From NCBI GenBank assembly GCA_030220185.1, contig JASPKZ010002335.1, positions 472,001-536,000 on the forward strand: DNA of 64,000 nucleotides, read 5' to 3'. Position 1 is the first letter of the stretch. Every line of letters starts with the position of its first letter. The DNA comes from Diploptera punctata. Lineage: Eukaryota > Arthropoda > Insecta > Blattodea > Blaberidae. Positions 47,001 through 58,557 of the stretch are shown here, piece by piece. The notes under the pieces were generated by a model. The model was not told where the DNA came from. It ran no database searches and was given only the letters and a program-made list of their open reading frames with translations. Both the position numbers and the translations under genes were made by a program.

Positions 47001-47519
47001 GAAATAGAACATAGAGAGGGACAGCACAAGAACATTTTAAGTTCTCTTTTAAGACTCTCAAGATTAGATTTAAAAAATAAATCTAGATATTGGAGAACAA
47101 TTTAAAGTCATAAATAAGTCAAATTAGATCCATGTGAACATAAATGGCTAAAACATGTTTGAAGAATAAAAACAGAGACAATACTATGGCAAGCAGTTGC
47201 ACAGCTCTTTGTGTTTTGTACACTAAGCTCAACTCAGCCCTATTTATATCATCAACCATATTGTGCAAATTATAATAGGGGCTTTAAAACTGTGTCTTGC
47301 ACCTCCCTAAAGTTTTGGGGGTAGGCACGAGGACTTTTAAAAATGTTCAATATGATATCATAGATCCATACCCCCATACATTCCTATGTGGGGAGATTGG
47401 TGCTCTCTAATGGCAGTTTCTTTCCCACATTAATTAGTCATGTTTATTTTCTACAGATGTCAGCAAGTGGCATGTGGTCCACACATCACTAGTTGGTATT
47501 ACATGGATGGAAGAAGACC
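47001..47519. other. No recognised feature
   Basis: No gene or repeat match seen. Confidence 0.4.
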
Positions 47520-47725
47520 AATTAAATTTTACTCAGAAGCAATAATTCAGGCTTGAAGTTCTTTCACGAGTCCAAAAATCTTCAGACTCGGGATCCATTG
47601 GATAAATTCCCTCCCCGAGAACTTGTCCCTTGAATTTTTCCAACCTAAAAATCCATTGACACTGACTAGATTTGAACCCACGACCCTCAAGACCAGAAGC
47701 AAGTAACTTAAGTTCATACATCATA
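47520..47725 (-). mobile_element. tRNA-derived SINE family 1, diverged copy
   Basis: Minus strand: CTTGAGGGTCGTGGGTTCAA (B box region), then GGATTTTTAGGTTGGAAAAA and CCCGAGTCTGAAGATTTTTG. This matches the body of the copy at 3880-4272. Confidence 0.7.
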
Positions 47726-47899
47726 TAGGACCTCTACTTTATTATAAATAAACATGATTTAATATTCAATCTAAGTGTAAACATCATAATTACAGCGCTA
47801 TTAATAACAAAGTCTTCTTGACTTACAAGCATTGTGAAAGAAGGTACATCTACAGGGAAATGCGGATTATAAAAGAGAAAGAAAAATCTGCGTTTGGAA

Positions 47900-47985
47900 A
47901 GGGATGCCTGAATAGCACAATGATTAATGTGCTGTGATTCAGAGTTCATGGGTTTAAATCCTGGTTAAGGAAAAAAAAAATCTTC
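47900..47985 (+). repeat. tRNA-like SINE head
   Basis: TAGCACAATGATTAATG and GGGTTTAAATCCTGG resemble A and B boxes, followed by an A-rich run at 47970-47979. Confidence 0.4.
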
Positions 47986-48013
47986 AAAAAACGAAAAACA
48001 AACATATTTATAA

Positions 48014-48723
48014 TGACTGTTTGACTCATGCCCCAAATGGGAGTCAATGACCAATCACATTTCAATGATTTATTATTTACAACCAATCACAGTCGTGTTT
48101 CGCCTAAAATTTACCAACTAAAATTTATCATAATAAAGAAAGCACCTCCTTTTTAACATTCTGAATAAGTCATAGCATTATTTTGCAGTGACTGACTCTC
48201 CAATACAATCTACCAGATTGTATGTATAGTGCATGAATGTCAACACATAGCGCATGCGGGAGTTAATATAAAAACCTTTGTAGTAATTGATTATACCACC
48301 AAAGAAAGAAACCACTGTTTGCACTTTCTTAAATGTATTTTTTCCCAGGTAATAACGTTTTCAGAAAAATATAATTGATATTTACATCATAGGACATCAG
48401 AAATTCATTAATACATATAATGTTGGTTATATAAATTTCTCCACTATGGTGCATTCTTACAATATTGCGATCCTTTGGCAACAAATAATATGATCTGGTT
48501 GCAGTTATGAACAAAAGGAGCAAATGAAGCATGTCAATCGTTTCTCATTTGTTTTCAAACATCGCCGTTTACATTAAATATATAAATATTTTAAAATAAC
48601 TATATTTTAGTAATGATTTGTGAGTAAACAGCTTAATTTTATTCGTTAAATAGTCGTAACAAATGCCACTCTTGATTTCCAAATTCTCTAGATAAATTGG
48701 AAATCACTTGTGGCATTACTTAT
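48014..48723 (-). mobile_element. Hairpin-ended repeat (HP), copy 2
   Basis: Reverse complement of 40631-41350 over its length. The hairpin end is at 48668-48716 and the GCCCCAAATGGGAGTCAATG end is at 48030-48050. Confidence 0.75.
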
Positions 48724-50204
48724 GAAAATTGTATACTTAATTGTGCATAAATTAACTATTATCAAAGCAAGTAAGTGTATTTATTAATTTTTTATGAATG
48801 GAATTAAATTAAAGTTATATCTATTATAATAAAATCTTGTCCTGCGCCACGCCCGACTGATTTAAGGTATGATGCCTTGGTGCAGAGCTATGGGACTTGT
48901 GTTGGTTTGAGTCTCCATGTGAGAAAAAATATGTCTTATAGAATTTCGACTAATATCAGACTGGTCCCCATCCGGTATCATGAGAAAGTTGGGTAGCTAC
49001 AATAAATAACTAGGCTTGTTGAGAAAAACTAACACATGGGATATGAGGCTAGCAGCTGGCTGTTGCGCTATGGAGGTTACATTAAACTCATGCTATTACA
49101 TGAATATCTTACGTATTACACTGAATTACACCAGCTATTAACATTAAAAACGTGAATAATGACACGTTTCCATTCATGATTTGAAAATGAACATATTTTA
49201 ACCATAGTGGTGACCTTCTTTAAGGAGCACATGTATATTTTGTTGACATATTTGATTTAGAGGTGAACCCCAACAGCAAAAGGTTGATAACTTCTAAATC
49301 ATAATGTAATAATATGGTGCTATGATGCATTTTTGGGCTGTTTTTTTTAAATTTTTTAGGTAAAAGCGAGAATTGGATCCAGCCTTGTATGGTAAAGAAG
49401 GAGTCGTGTGATGAATTGGAAACTCTGTAGAGAAAAGTCCACATGCACCTATACCTACAGTCTGGAAACTTCAGTTCTCAAGTCTTCTATTCAAGAAGTG
49501 TCACGAAGGGTTCCAGATTATTTCTATCCTCGGATATAAGAGGAGGTGAAGAGTCAGATGAATTCAGTTTTGACCAAAGTGCAGACGAATAAATGTAATG
49601 TAAATGTAAAAACAAGATGATGTTCTAAGTGAAACTGTCAGAGTGTGTAAAGAACTCGGTAATAAAATGAATTGTGATGAGAAACTTCATGGGCAGTACA
49701 TTATTTATATGTATAAATACAATAAATCTAAAAAATTTATTTCAACATCTGTGAAGTTAATTTAAAGAAATCTCATCCGAATCGTAACAAAACACAAAGC
49801 AAGATAGTATTTTTGCCATATTTATAGTTTGTTGCTTATATTGCATTATTCTGCATCCTTTGTATTTTTTTATTTTTTTTATTTTGCTGTTACTGTCTGT
49901 TTGGCAAAATTAAAAATTATTATTTGTTCCGACTCAACTGATTTGAAGAAAGGCTTGTGGCAGATTTCACTTTATAAATAATAATAATAGCTTTATTTTA
50001 TGTGGCAGAGTTAAGGCCTCGATGCTTTGTCTACCACTCAACCAGGTTAAAAAATATATAAAAAGGTTCTTACATCTAATTACAACTATAAAGGAAATGC
50101 ACTAACAATTTGTTTAAATTGGTTGCTATTGGTAATTAATAATTTTCTCTGTAATGCCAAGTTATAATATAATGAAAAGAATTAACAATATCTAACTCTG
50201 TTAG
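48724..50204. other. Unannotated, one SINE-like segment
   Basis: 48865-48935 (GGTATGATGCCTTGGTGCAG ... GTTGGTTTGAGTCTCC) resembles a tRNA-derived head. Nothing else supported. Confidence 0.35.
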
Positions 50205-50480
50205 ATGGTCTTGTGATCAGAGGTTCTGACTACAGTTCATGAGGTCCTGTTTTCGAATCCTGCTCAGATCACTAGAATTATTTGTTAGAAGGAATTATTT
50301 CTGTGGTTGCCCATGGTCTGGAATTTATGTTAAGTTTAGATTTAGGGACTCTCCTGGAATTTCATTATAATTTATTTCTATCACCCATCATATCAGATTA
50401 ACATAATTCTGGCTTCCACACAATGGGGTTAGATTAGTCACATTAAAGAATCTCATTGATAAGAACACAACATTCCAACA
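50205..50480 (+). mobile_element. tRNA-derived SINE family 2, second copy
   Basis: GTTCATGAGGTCCTGTTTTC, TTTTCGAATCCTG (B box region), GGTTGCCCATGGTCTGGAAT and GGGACTCTCCTGGAATTTCA follow the order seen at 31809-32130 on the opposite strand. Confidence 0.7.
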
Positions 50481-50524
50481 TAAATACACTACTTGGACAT
50501 TTACAGATGGTTAAACTAGTTATT

Positions 50525-50692
50525 TGGTGGGCCAAGAATGAGGTGGGAAAATAATATTAACCATGAATTGAGGGAAATAGATTATACAGAGGATGATTGG
50601 AAAACAGTAGCTCACGATAAGGATATGTAGAGAGCTTATATCCACACTGCCACGTGTTATATAAAGCCAATTAGTTACTTAGAGGAGACACT
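50525..50692 (+). mobile_element. LINE family B 3' end, short
   Basis: GGGCCAAGAATGAGGTGGGA, GAGGGAAATAGATTATACAG and GAGAGCTTATATCCACACTG belong to the family C-terminus and 3' end, ending in a GCCAATTAGTTACTTA tail. Confidence 0.7.
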
Positions 50693-51483
50693 ACAATCCT
50701 TTACTTTAACTATTATTAATTTCAAAATTATCTAGAAACTTTTTACCTACACAAACTCTAATATTTTGTGTCATTTACCTGTATATGAAATATACAAATA
50801 CAAATAATTCAGTACCATGAGAAATCCTGAAGATGAAGCATACTCTTTGAAAGACCTAGATTTTAATAGTGTGACGACGTTTTACAGCAGAAGTTAACAT
50901 AGGTGAGGACGACTATTTTGTCAGGTACGAATTTTAAAATTTTTAACCCACCTTTTCTAGTTAAGTAACACGATCTTATTTTGTTAATATATTGCTATAT
51001 TGGTTTCGACAAACAAAAATTGCGATCACTAGAGTTTTAAAACTCTCCCTTTCTCTCTCTCGCACACACACACACACATATATATAAGCATATTCGGTAT
51101 TTTATTCAGAGTCACCACATAAATGCCTATCTCCTGATGATGGGGCTAGTCCTGAAAGGCTTACAGAGAATCAACTGTTTTCATAGTTGAGGAGACGGAC
51201 CTATTAGGTAACAATTTCATATTATAATTTTAACTTATGACTAACACCTCAACAGGGTATTTTATTATACATTTTATTAAAGCTGATCAAGTATTATACA
51301 CTAAACCATTAGGTACAGTAGTTCACATAAAATAAAAACACAATAAACTGAGATAGGTATTTTTCGAATATCACTACAATCCAACCATTAGAAGTGGCAG
51401 TTTACCTGAATTCCGAAAATAATTATTTCTAGCTATCTAAAAACTAAAATATTATTTATCCACTCGCAAAAGTTAGAATATTG
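50693..51483. other. Unannotated, contains hammerhead-like core
   Basis: 51134-51157 has CTGATGA, a short G-U-containing stem and GAAA. An (AC)n/(TA)n tract is at 51062-51086. No gene. Confidence 0.35.
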
Positions 51484-52125
51484 TAAGTAATGCCACAAGT
51501 GATTTCCGCTAGAATTTATTGAGAATTTAGAAATCAAGAGTGGCATTTGTTAGAACTTTTTAACGAATGAAAGTAAGCTGTTTACTCACATATCATTATT
51601 TAAATATAGTTATTTTAAAATATTTATATATTTAATGTAAAAGCCGCGATGTTTGAAACAAATGAGAAACATTTGGTAATGCTTCTTTTGTTCATCCACT
51701 GCAACTAGATCATAATATTTATTGCCAATTATGATTGCAATATTGTAAGAATTCACCCTAGTGGAGAAAAAATTAAACACATCAAACTGTATATTATATC
51801 AAACATTGTAGGCTATTAATTTTTTTTAGGAAACAACTATGTAAAATAATTATTTAAAAACATAATTATTGAACATACATTTATCAAAATGTAGTTTGAA
51901 GGAATCTGTTCATTATTTGCTATATTCAACGTACTTGTTGGAGAGTCAGTCTCAGCAAAATAATGCTCTGACCTATTCAGAATATTAAAGACGAGGAACT
52001 TTCTTTAATATGATAAACCGAAGTATATAAATATCGAGGTGAAACACAATTGTGATTGGTTGTAAAACAAAATTCATCGAAACGTGACTGGTCATTGACT
52101 CCCATTTGAGACATGAGTTAAATAC
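51484..52125 (+). mobile_element. Hairpin-ended repeat (HP), copy 3
   Basis: Begins TAAGTAATGCCACAAGTGAT, with partner arm GAAATCAAGAGTGGCATTTG at 51526-51546, and ends GGTCATTGACTCCCATTTGA. Shorter than copies 1 and 2 through internal deletions. Confidence 0.75.
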
Positions 52126-52239
52126 GTAGTCAATAATACCTACTTATAAGTCTACTGTATTATCAGATGTACAGGTGTCTAAATAATCATGTTATTAATT
52201 TCTCGGTTTAAGTGTAGTTCGCTTGTTAGAGGGGTGCTT

Positions 52240-53125
52240 CGGTCGTATTTAAGGGGTTGGGTTGGATTATTGTGGTATGTTCAGGTTAATAATATTTGTT
52301 AGGTCACTTAGGTTATTTAGGTAAGACAACTTAGGGTAAATTAAGCCACATAGACACACATGGCCACATAGGACCACACAGGTACACTGAGTGCCAAATA
52401 AGCCACATGGGGAAAATCATGGCCAGTTAAAGCCACTTAGGCCCTGCAGGTCCACATAGGACCAATTATGCCTCATAGGGACAAATAAGCCCCACAGGCA
52501 CAATTAGGGCAAAGTAGGCCCATATGAACCCAGAGGGTCACTTAGGGCCAAATAGGCCCCACAAAGCCAAATAAGCATCTTAGGAACAAATAGGAATGAT
52601 GGGGCCTCTTATTACCAAATAGGCCCCACGGGTTGTATTATGGCCAAATAGGTCCCATGGTGCCTCTTAGGGACATATAGGCCCCATGTGGCCTCTTAGG
52701 GCCAAATAGGCTACATGGGGCCTCTTAGACAAAATAAGCCCCATGGGGTCTCTTAGGGCCAAATAAGCCACATGGGCCTTTTAGGGTCAAATAAGCCCAA
52801 TGGGGCCTCATAGGGTCAATATGCCCCATGTGGCCTCTTAGGGTCAAATAGGCCCATGTTGCCTGTTTGGGCCAAATGTCTCATAGGGCCTCTAAATACC
52901 AAATAGGCCCCAAAGGTTTTTTTATGGTCAAATAGGCCTCATAGGACTACTTAGGGCCAAACAGGATCCATGTGGCATTTTGGGAACAAATATGTCCCAT
53001 AGGGCTACTTAGACACTCGGGGGAAGTTAGGCCCCATATGACCATTCAGGGACAATTCAGTTACATATGGCCAATTGCCTTAGCTACACAGGACAGGTTT
53101 GGTTCCCTTCCTTTGGGTTGGGTTG
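52240..53125. repeat. Degenerate ~29-bp minisatellite, G-rich strand
   Basis: Roughly 25-30 imperfect units of the type AGGCCCCATGTGGCCTCTTAGGGCCAAAT. TTAGG-like pieces (GGTTGGGTTGG, TTAGGTTATTTAGG) lie at the left edge. Confidence 0.8.
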
Positions 53126-53569
53126 GTTAGTTGCAATGTATACCACATAATTTAAATAACTCTTAAATTGTAAATGTATCAGTTTAATTCATTTAATATT
53201 TTAATAAAGTATTTAAATAATGTATCAGTAGTTATTATTTAATGCATAATTTGTTTTTGTTACAGTCTGACACATTTAAATAAGCTGACATCGGAAATTG
53301 AATTCTAACAAAATGGGAATTTCAATTCGACTTGCTGGGAAATTCTCTTAGCTTTCGCAATTTCTGCGTGACGCACTTTTTTCTTATACACAATGCATTA
53401 TTTTCGTTTAATATTTGAATAGTTTGGTGTTAAGCCTTGAATACGCTGCGGATTAAGGCTATTATATACATTTCAAATGTGGTGTAATTTAAATATCATA
53501 TCATGTCCTTGTTAATCTATCATTGCATTGAGAAAAAAAATTAACTGTTAATTAAAACAAAGGCATTCA

Positions 53570-54040
53570 CACACTGGCTCTATCGAACCGTACGTTCATG
53601 GCCGCGCGGACATAAGCTCTCCATGCATTCCTATCCTGAGCTAATGTTTTCCAATCATCCCCTGTATAATCTACTTCTCTCAAATCATGGATAATGTTAT
53701 TCTACCACCTCATTATTGGTCTACCAACTGGGCGTCTCCTTCTGGATATCCCACAAGAACCTTCCATGCACCTCTTTCATTCCCCAATCGGCCACATGTA
53801 CTGCCCAACTCAGTCTACGAGACTTAACCGTTCTTATTATATCTGATTTCCTATACATTCCATGTAGCTCAATATTATGTAGTAATCTCCATTCACCTGT
53901 CTGTTCATCTCTTTTTGGTCCAAATTGTTTTCTAAGAACTTTATTTTCAAATACTCGTAATATTCTATCCTCCCTTAAAGTAACAGTCCATGTTTTGCAT
54001 CCATACAATATAACTGGGAGATATGTTACCTACATAAATT
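53570..54040 (-). mobile_element. LINE family B 3' end, shared with P1
   Basis: Frame 53721-54008 on the minus strand includes MYGCKTWTVTLREDRILRVF and FGPKRDEQTGEWRLLHNIEL, then SRRLSWAVHVADWG. It is the RT-downstream region and C-terminus of the LINE, 5' truncated. Confidence 0.8.
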
Positions 54041-54320
54041 CAAATAAAAACGAAGTAAAGAAATTATTATTATTGCACTGTGTGAATAATTACCTGAGAG
54101 AAATATATAAGTTGATTTTTTTCCCAAAAAAATGTGATAAATGCCTTAAAATGAAGTAAGAAGTGGAGCTGAAAGTAACCTAAAATCGCCATATTTTCAA
54201 TGTAAAATATATATTATTAATTGCTCAGACAATCACTAAAACGCGCGAAACAAAATAGTGATTGCTAAACTAATCTGGTCTAACTTGTCTATTTTCTCGC
54301 CCTAACTTGCCCAACTTACT

Positions 54321-54810
54321 TACTCTTACTCACTGGCACTATCGAACCCGTAGGTTCATGGCCGCGCGGACATAAGCTCTCCATACATCCCTATCCTGAG
54401 CTAATGTTTCCAATCATTCCCTGTATAATCTACTTCCCTCAAATCAAAATTAATGTTATTCTCCCACCTCATTCTTGGTCTACCAACTGGGCGTTTTCCC
54501 TCTGGCTTTCCTACAAGAAGCTTCCATGCAAGTCTTTCATTCCCCATACGTGCAACATGTCCTGCCCATCGCAGTCTACGAGACTTAACTGTTCTTCCTA
54601 TAAAGACCATGTAGTTCATTATTATGTAGTCTTCTCCATTCACCTGTATGTTCATCTCTCTTTGGTCCAAAAATTTTCCTAAGTACTTTATTCTCAAATA
54701 CTCGTAATCTCCTTTCCTCCCTTAAAGTAAGAGTCCATGTTTCGCACCCATATAATATGACTGGTAGAATAATAGTTTTATATATTTTCACTTGCCCAAA
54801 CAAACACTAA
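54321..54810 (-). mobile_element. LINE family B 3' end, private to P2
   Basis: The best-preserved C-terminus of the family. 54585-54803 gives ILYGCETWTLTLREERRLRV, and 54401-54697 gives KSRRLRWAGHVARMGNERLA, GKRPVGRPRMRW and REVDYTGNDWK. It ends in the GGTTCATGGCCGCGCGGACA signature at 54355. It is more intact than the shared copy, as expected for a younger insertion. Confidence 0.85.
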
Positions 54811-55440
54811 CTTGACCATTTTTACACTAATTTGCCCACTAAAGCAGGTAGACTCCTGAGATAGAATCGCCATATATATGAGTAAACATGTTGGCAATTG
54901 GTTTTAGCAGGAACAAGCGTTATCACATCGGCCAACATGACGCTAGCAGTCACTTGTTCTCTGATCGAATATTCAAAGGTGACACGTAGCATAGATATTT
55001 AAAACAATACAATTTGTACCTGTTGTAAGCAGTCGTCCTCAACAAATTTGATTTGTATAAAAATTCAGCTAGGCATTTTAGAACCGGTTCCATTTCAAAG
55101 CTGGGTACTCAATGTGACATTACAGTTATAACAAATGGGGATATTTTACAACATGTGACGCGAAAAAAATTATTCTAAGTTCCAACCATACAACATGCAC
55201 ATGCGCCAACAAATGCGAATTGGATTACACTATGGAATCATGGGATTCAGTCAACATATATACGATATTTAACGAACCTAATAGGTAACGTAACGCAATT
55301 TAAGTACTGTAACCTATGAAAACCCTAATACAATTTAACCTGTGATAGAATGCAACGCCCAAAAATAAACAGTATATTCTGAAGTATATGTGTACAGTTA
55401 ATTAGTACGTACTGTATGTTGGCTGCACTGGAACACGACT

Positions 55441-56335
55441 TAACCTAAACTAACCTTACTTAACTTAACCTAACCTAACCTCACTTAACCTAACCTCAAT
55501 TAACATAACCAACATCACTTAACCTCACCTAACCTAACCCCTAGTGGCCACCGAGAGCCTAACCAATCCCCAGTGGCACCGAGGGCCTAACCCAACCCAA
55601 GTGGCCCCCGATGGCCTAACCTAACACATATGGCACCCGAGTGCCTAACCTAACCCAAAGTGGCCCAGAGGGTGTAAGATTAACCAAAGTGGCACCCGAG
55701 GGTCTAACCTAACCTCAAGTGGCCCCGAAGGCCCATCCTAACACAAAATGGCCCCTGAGGGTCTAACCTAACCCAAAGTAGCCCTCGAGGACCTAGCCTA
55801 ACCCAGAATGGCCGAAGAGGGCCTAACATACCCCAAAGAGGTCCTAAAGGCCTAACCTAACACCCAATGGCCCCCGAGGGCCTAACCTAACCCAAGTGGC
55901 TCCCGAGGGCCTAACATGACCCAAAGTGGCCCTCGAGGGCCTAACCTAACCCCAAGTGGCCCCGAAGACCTAACCTAAGACCAAGTGGCCCCAAAAGCCT
56001 AACCTAACACCAAGTGGCCCACGATGGCCTAACCTAACCCAAGTGGCCATCGAGTGCCTAACCTAAACTCAAATTGGACCTCGAGGACCTAACATAACCC
56101 AAAAGAATTATCGATGGCCCCGATGGCCTAACATAATGCACGTAGCCCTCGAGCGCCTAATCAAACACAAGTGGCCCCGAGGGCCTAACCTAAATCAAAG
56201 TGGTCCCGAAGGCGAAACCTAGCCCAAAGTGGCCGAAGAGGGCTTAAACCAAACCAAAGTGGCCCCGAAGGCTTAACTCAACCCGAACTGATTCCGAGGG
56301 CCTAACCCAACTTTAAGTGGCCTCCGAAAACCTAA
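55441..56335. repeat. Degenerate ~30-bp minisatellite, CCTAA-rich strand
   Basis: Starts with near-pure CCTAA telomere-like repeats (55441-55545), then about 28 units of AACCTAACCCAAGTGGCCCCGAGGGCCT type. Read on the other strand it resembles the minisatellite at 52240-53125. Confidence 0.85.
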
Positions 56336-56692
56336 TACGGCAGTGAGGCATGGACTTTGAGGAAAAGAGAAGAGAGCAGGATAAGTTCTAGTTAAATGAA
56401 ATTTCATGATATATGCAGCAGGATATACCAAATGGGATCACAAACGCAGTGATGATATCTTGAAGGAATTACGTTCAGAACCCGGTCATTGAATGCATAA
56501 ATATATACCAGAACAACTGGATGAATCATTTGCGACGAATGAGTTCCCAAGGCCATGTTTCATTTTTGTCCAACAGGAGAGAGATCTCTGTGGCGACCAA
56601 GGAAACGCTGGATACAAAATTCATCAGAGATCGTAACAGGCCTATAGGCCTAAGACTTGGTTTAATGAAGAAGAAGAAGAATTATATTATGG
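56336..56692 (+). mobile_element. LINE C-terminal fragment
   Basis: The plus strand shows YGSEAWTLRKREESR, then in shifted frames NWMNHLRRM, KAMFHFCPTGERSLWRPRKR, ending in a (GAA)n tail at 56669-56683. It begins exactly where the minisatellite ends. Confidence 0.65.
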
Positions 56693-57064
56693 ACATGAGT
56701 TTGTTATTAAATGTGCAAGAGAAATAGTCAGTATACCAAACAGAGCTCTGGAATAGAACCCACAGGATTCCGTAGGAAAAGAAGAAGACCAAAAACTACT
56801 TAGCGTAGCACAGTAATGACAGAAAATAAACAAGCGAAAAGCTGGAATGAAGTCAGGTATTTCGCAAAAAAAAAAAAGAGTCCGATGAATTGCTCTCACA
56901 AAGGCCCTATGCTTTTAAGAGGCAATTACTACTACTACCACCACATATAATTAAACCTATGGGATTGCCTCGTATGCAAAGTTGAAGTTATTAGGAATAT
57001 TTGAAGATAAAATAGGAATATAAGTAATATATGTACGAATGTGTGTTAACATAATACGTGTTTT
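56693..57064. other. No supported feature
   Basis: Sequence around 56750-56930 may be further LINE-derived debris; no motif confirmed. Confidence 0.3.
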
Positions 57065-57560
57065 TCAATGCCACCTAACTAACTCACTGGCTCTTACGAA
57101 CCCGTAGGTTCATGTTCATGGCCGCGCGGACATAAGCTCTCCATACATCCCTATCCAATAATCCCCTGTGTAGTCTACTTCCCTCAAATCATGGATAATG
57201 TTATTCTGTCACCTCATTCTTGGTATGTCAACTAGGCGTTTTCCCTCTAGACTTCGTATAAGAAGTTTCCCTGCACATCTTGCATCCCCATACGTGCCAC
57301 ATGTCCTGTCCATCAAAGTCTACAAGACTTACTGATCTTGCTATATCTGGCTTCCTATACATATCATGCAGTCAATATTATGTAGTTTCCTCCATTCACC
57401 TGTCTATTCATCTTTTTTACCAAAAAAATCCTAAGAACTTTATTCTCAAATACTCGTAATCTTCTTTCCTCTCTTAAGGTAAGAGTCCATGTTTCGCATC
57501 CATATAATATAACTGGGAGAATAACTGTATTTTCAGTTTAACATTTTTTGAAAGGAGTTA
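57065..57560 (-). mobile_element. LINE family B 3' end
   Basis: Plus-strand reading: CTAACTAACTCACTGGCTCT, GTTCATGGCCGCGCGGACAT (with a duplicated GTTCAT), CACATGTCCTGTCCATCAAA and CGTAATCTTCTTTCCTCTCT. Several small deletions. Confidence 0.75.
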
Positions 57561-57822
57561 AGACAAGAGTCCCTGTGATGCACAATATTAAGCATTTCCA
57601 GAATTGAGTCTGTGTTTAATTTCTTTATGCATCTCATTCCTATTTATAGGTCCCAATCATTGTTCCTGGATAGTTGAAATCAGACACTTCTTAAATTTTC
57701 AATGCCACCTACTACACTTTCTTCGTGCTTGGGTTCATATTAGGCTTGTAAATGACATTAATGTTGTTTTTTAATTTTCGTGCACCACTTCAGCAGACCA
57801 CATTATGTAACTTTATATACAG

Positions 57823-58258
57823 GGTGCCCATAAAGTAACTATCCATTTTGCGAAAAACGTACATGTGGACTATTTTTGTTAGAGGTATAGTGAAGATTCG
57901 TAATAATTTTTACAATAAACGAAAGAATCGCACTTGTTCAATATCGTTTAAATGGCAAACCCTATGATGAAGTCCAGAGGCTGTTTCACAAGGATTTTCT
58001 GGATCCGACAATTGTGTCTGTTGACGACGCCAGATATATGAAATGTCGCTTCGTCACTGAAAAGAACATGATTCATGAGGTTCTCCTCGTCTACAACAAC
58101 CAACACATGGTTGCTCGTGCCGCATAGTCTTCATCCTCTAGGCTTGTGGATACTCTTGAACTTCGTTCGACTCTGTGCAGATTGTGGTCGTCCAAAGAGG
58201 TCATCATCAGCTACAGAACCTGTTCACAATCTTCGTAGGGGGTCCTTGTGAAACAGAA
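57823..58258 (-). pseudogene. Tc1/mariner-type transposase fragment
   Basis: The minus strand at ~58000-58075 reads HVLFSDEATFHISGVVNRHN, the SDEA block of DDE_3-type transposases with the first or second catalytic Asp. 3' of it the frame decays, and the end CAGGGTGCCCATAAAGTAAC at 57822 looks like a terminal sequence. The helix-turn-helix part is absent or broken (58100-58200). Confidence 0.65.
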
Positions 58259-58261
58259 TCC

Positions 58262-58313
<52 letters not shown>
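58262..58313. repeat. (GT)n(AT)n microsatellite
   Basis: Short GT run followed by ~38 bp of TA units. Confidence 0.85.
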
Positions 58314-58317
<4 letters not shown>

Positions 58318-58557
58318 AGAGAGATTTGTGTATATTAAAGTTTTTGTGTAGTGTAGCAGTGGGGAAAAGTGCCACAGTGTGTTCCCATCCTGAACTGGTC
58401 CCACTGTTGCAAGAAAAGTATTTACTTTGCTCATTACTGATTCCATCTGTTTACCGAATAAAGTAACACAATATTATTATTTATGTAAATTGTAGCAAGA
58501 TTTTTACTTGCCGTACTTGCGTTACTTTGGATATAAGCCCCACTGTTGGGAGACAAT

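Larger units (their letters stand above)
53130..55440. repeat. Duplicated block P2 (paralogue of P1)
   Basis: Colinear with parts of 4735-9030. It retains the LINE-B copy shared with P1 (53570-54040) and has a private LINE-B insertion (54321-54800). Its right end CTGGAACACGACTT switches directly into CCTAA-type repeats. Confidence 0.75.

Noticed and set aside
53721..54159. 147-codon plus-strand frame
   Set aside because: Antisense shadow of the LINE-B C-terminal region on the minus strand.
52240..56335. CRISPR-like array of ~30-bp repeats
   Set aside because: Units are imperfect and head-to-tail without unique spacers, and the context is eukaryotic; this is a minisatellite.
58207..58466. 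Frames rich in alternating Ile-Tyr on both strands
   Set aside because: Products of the (TA)n tract.
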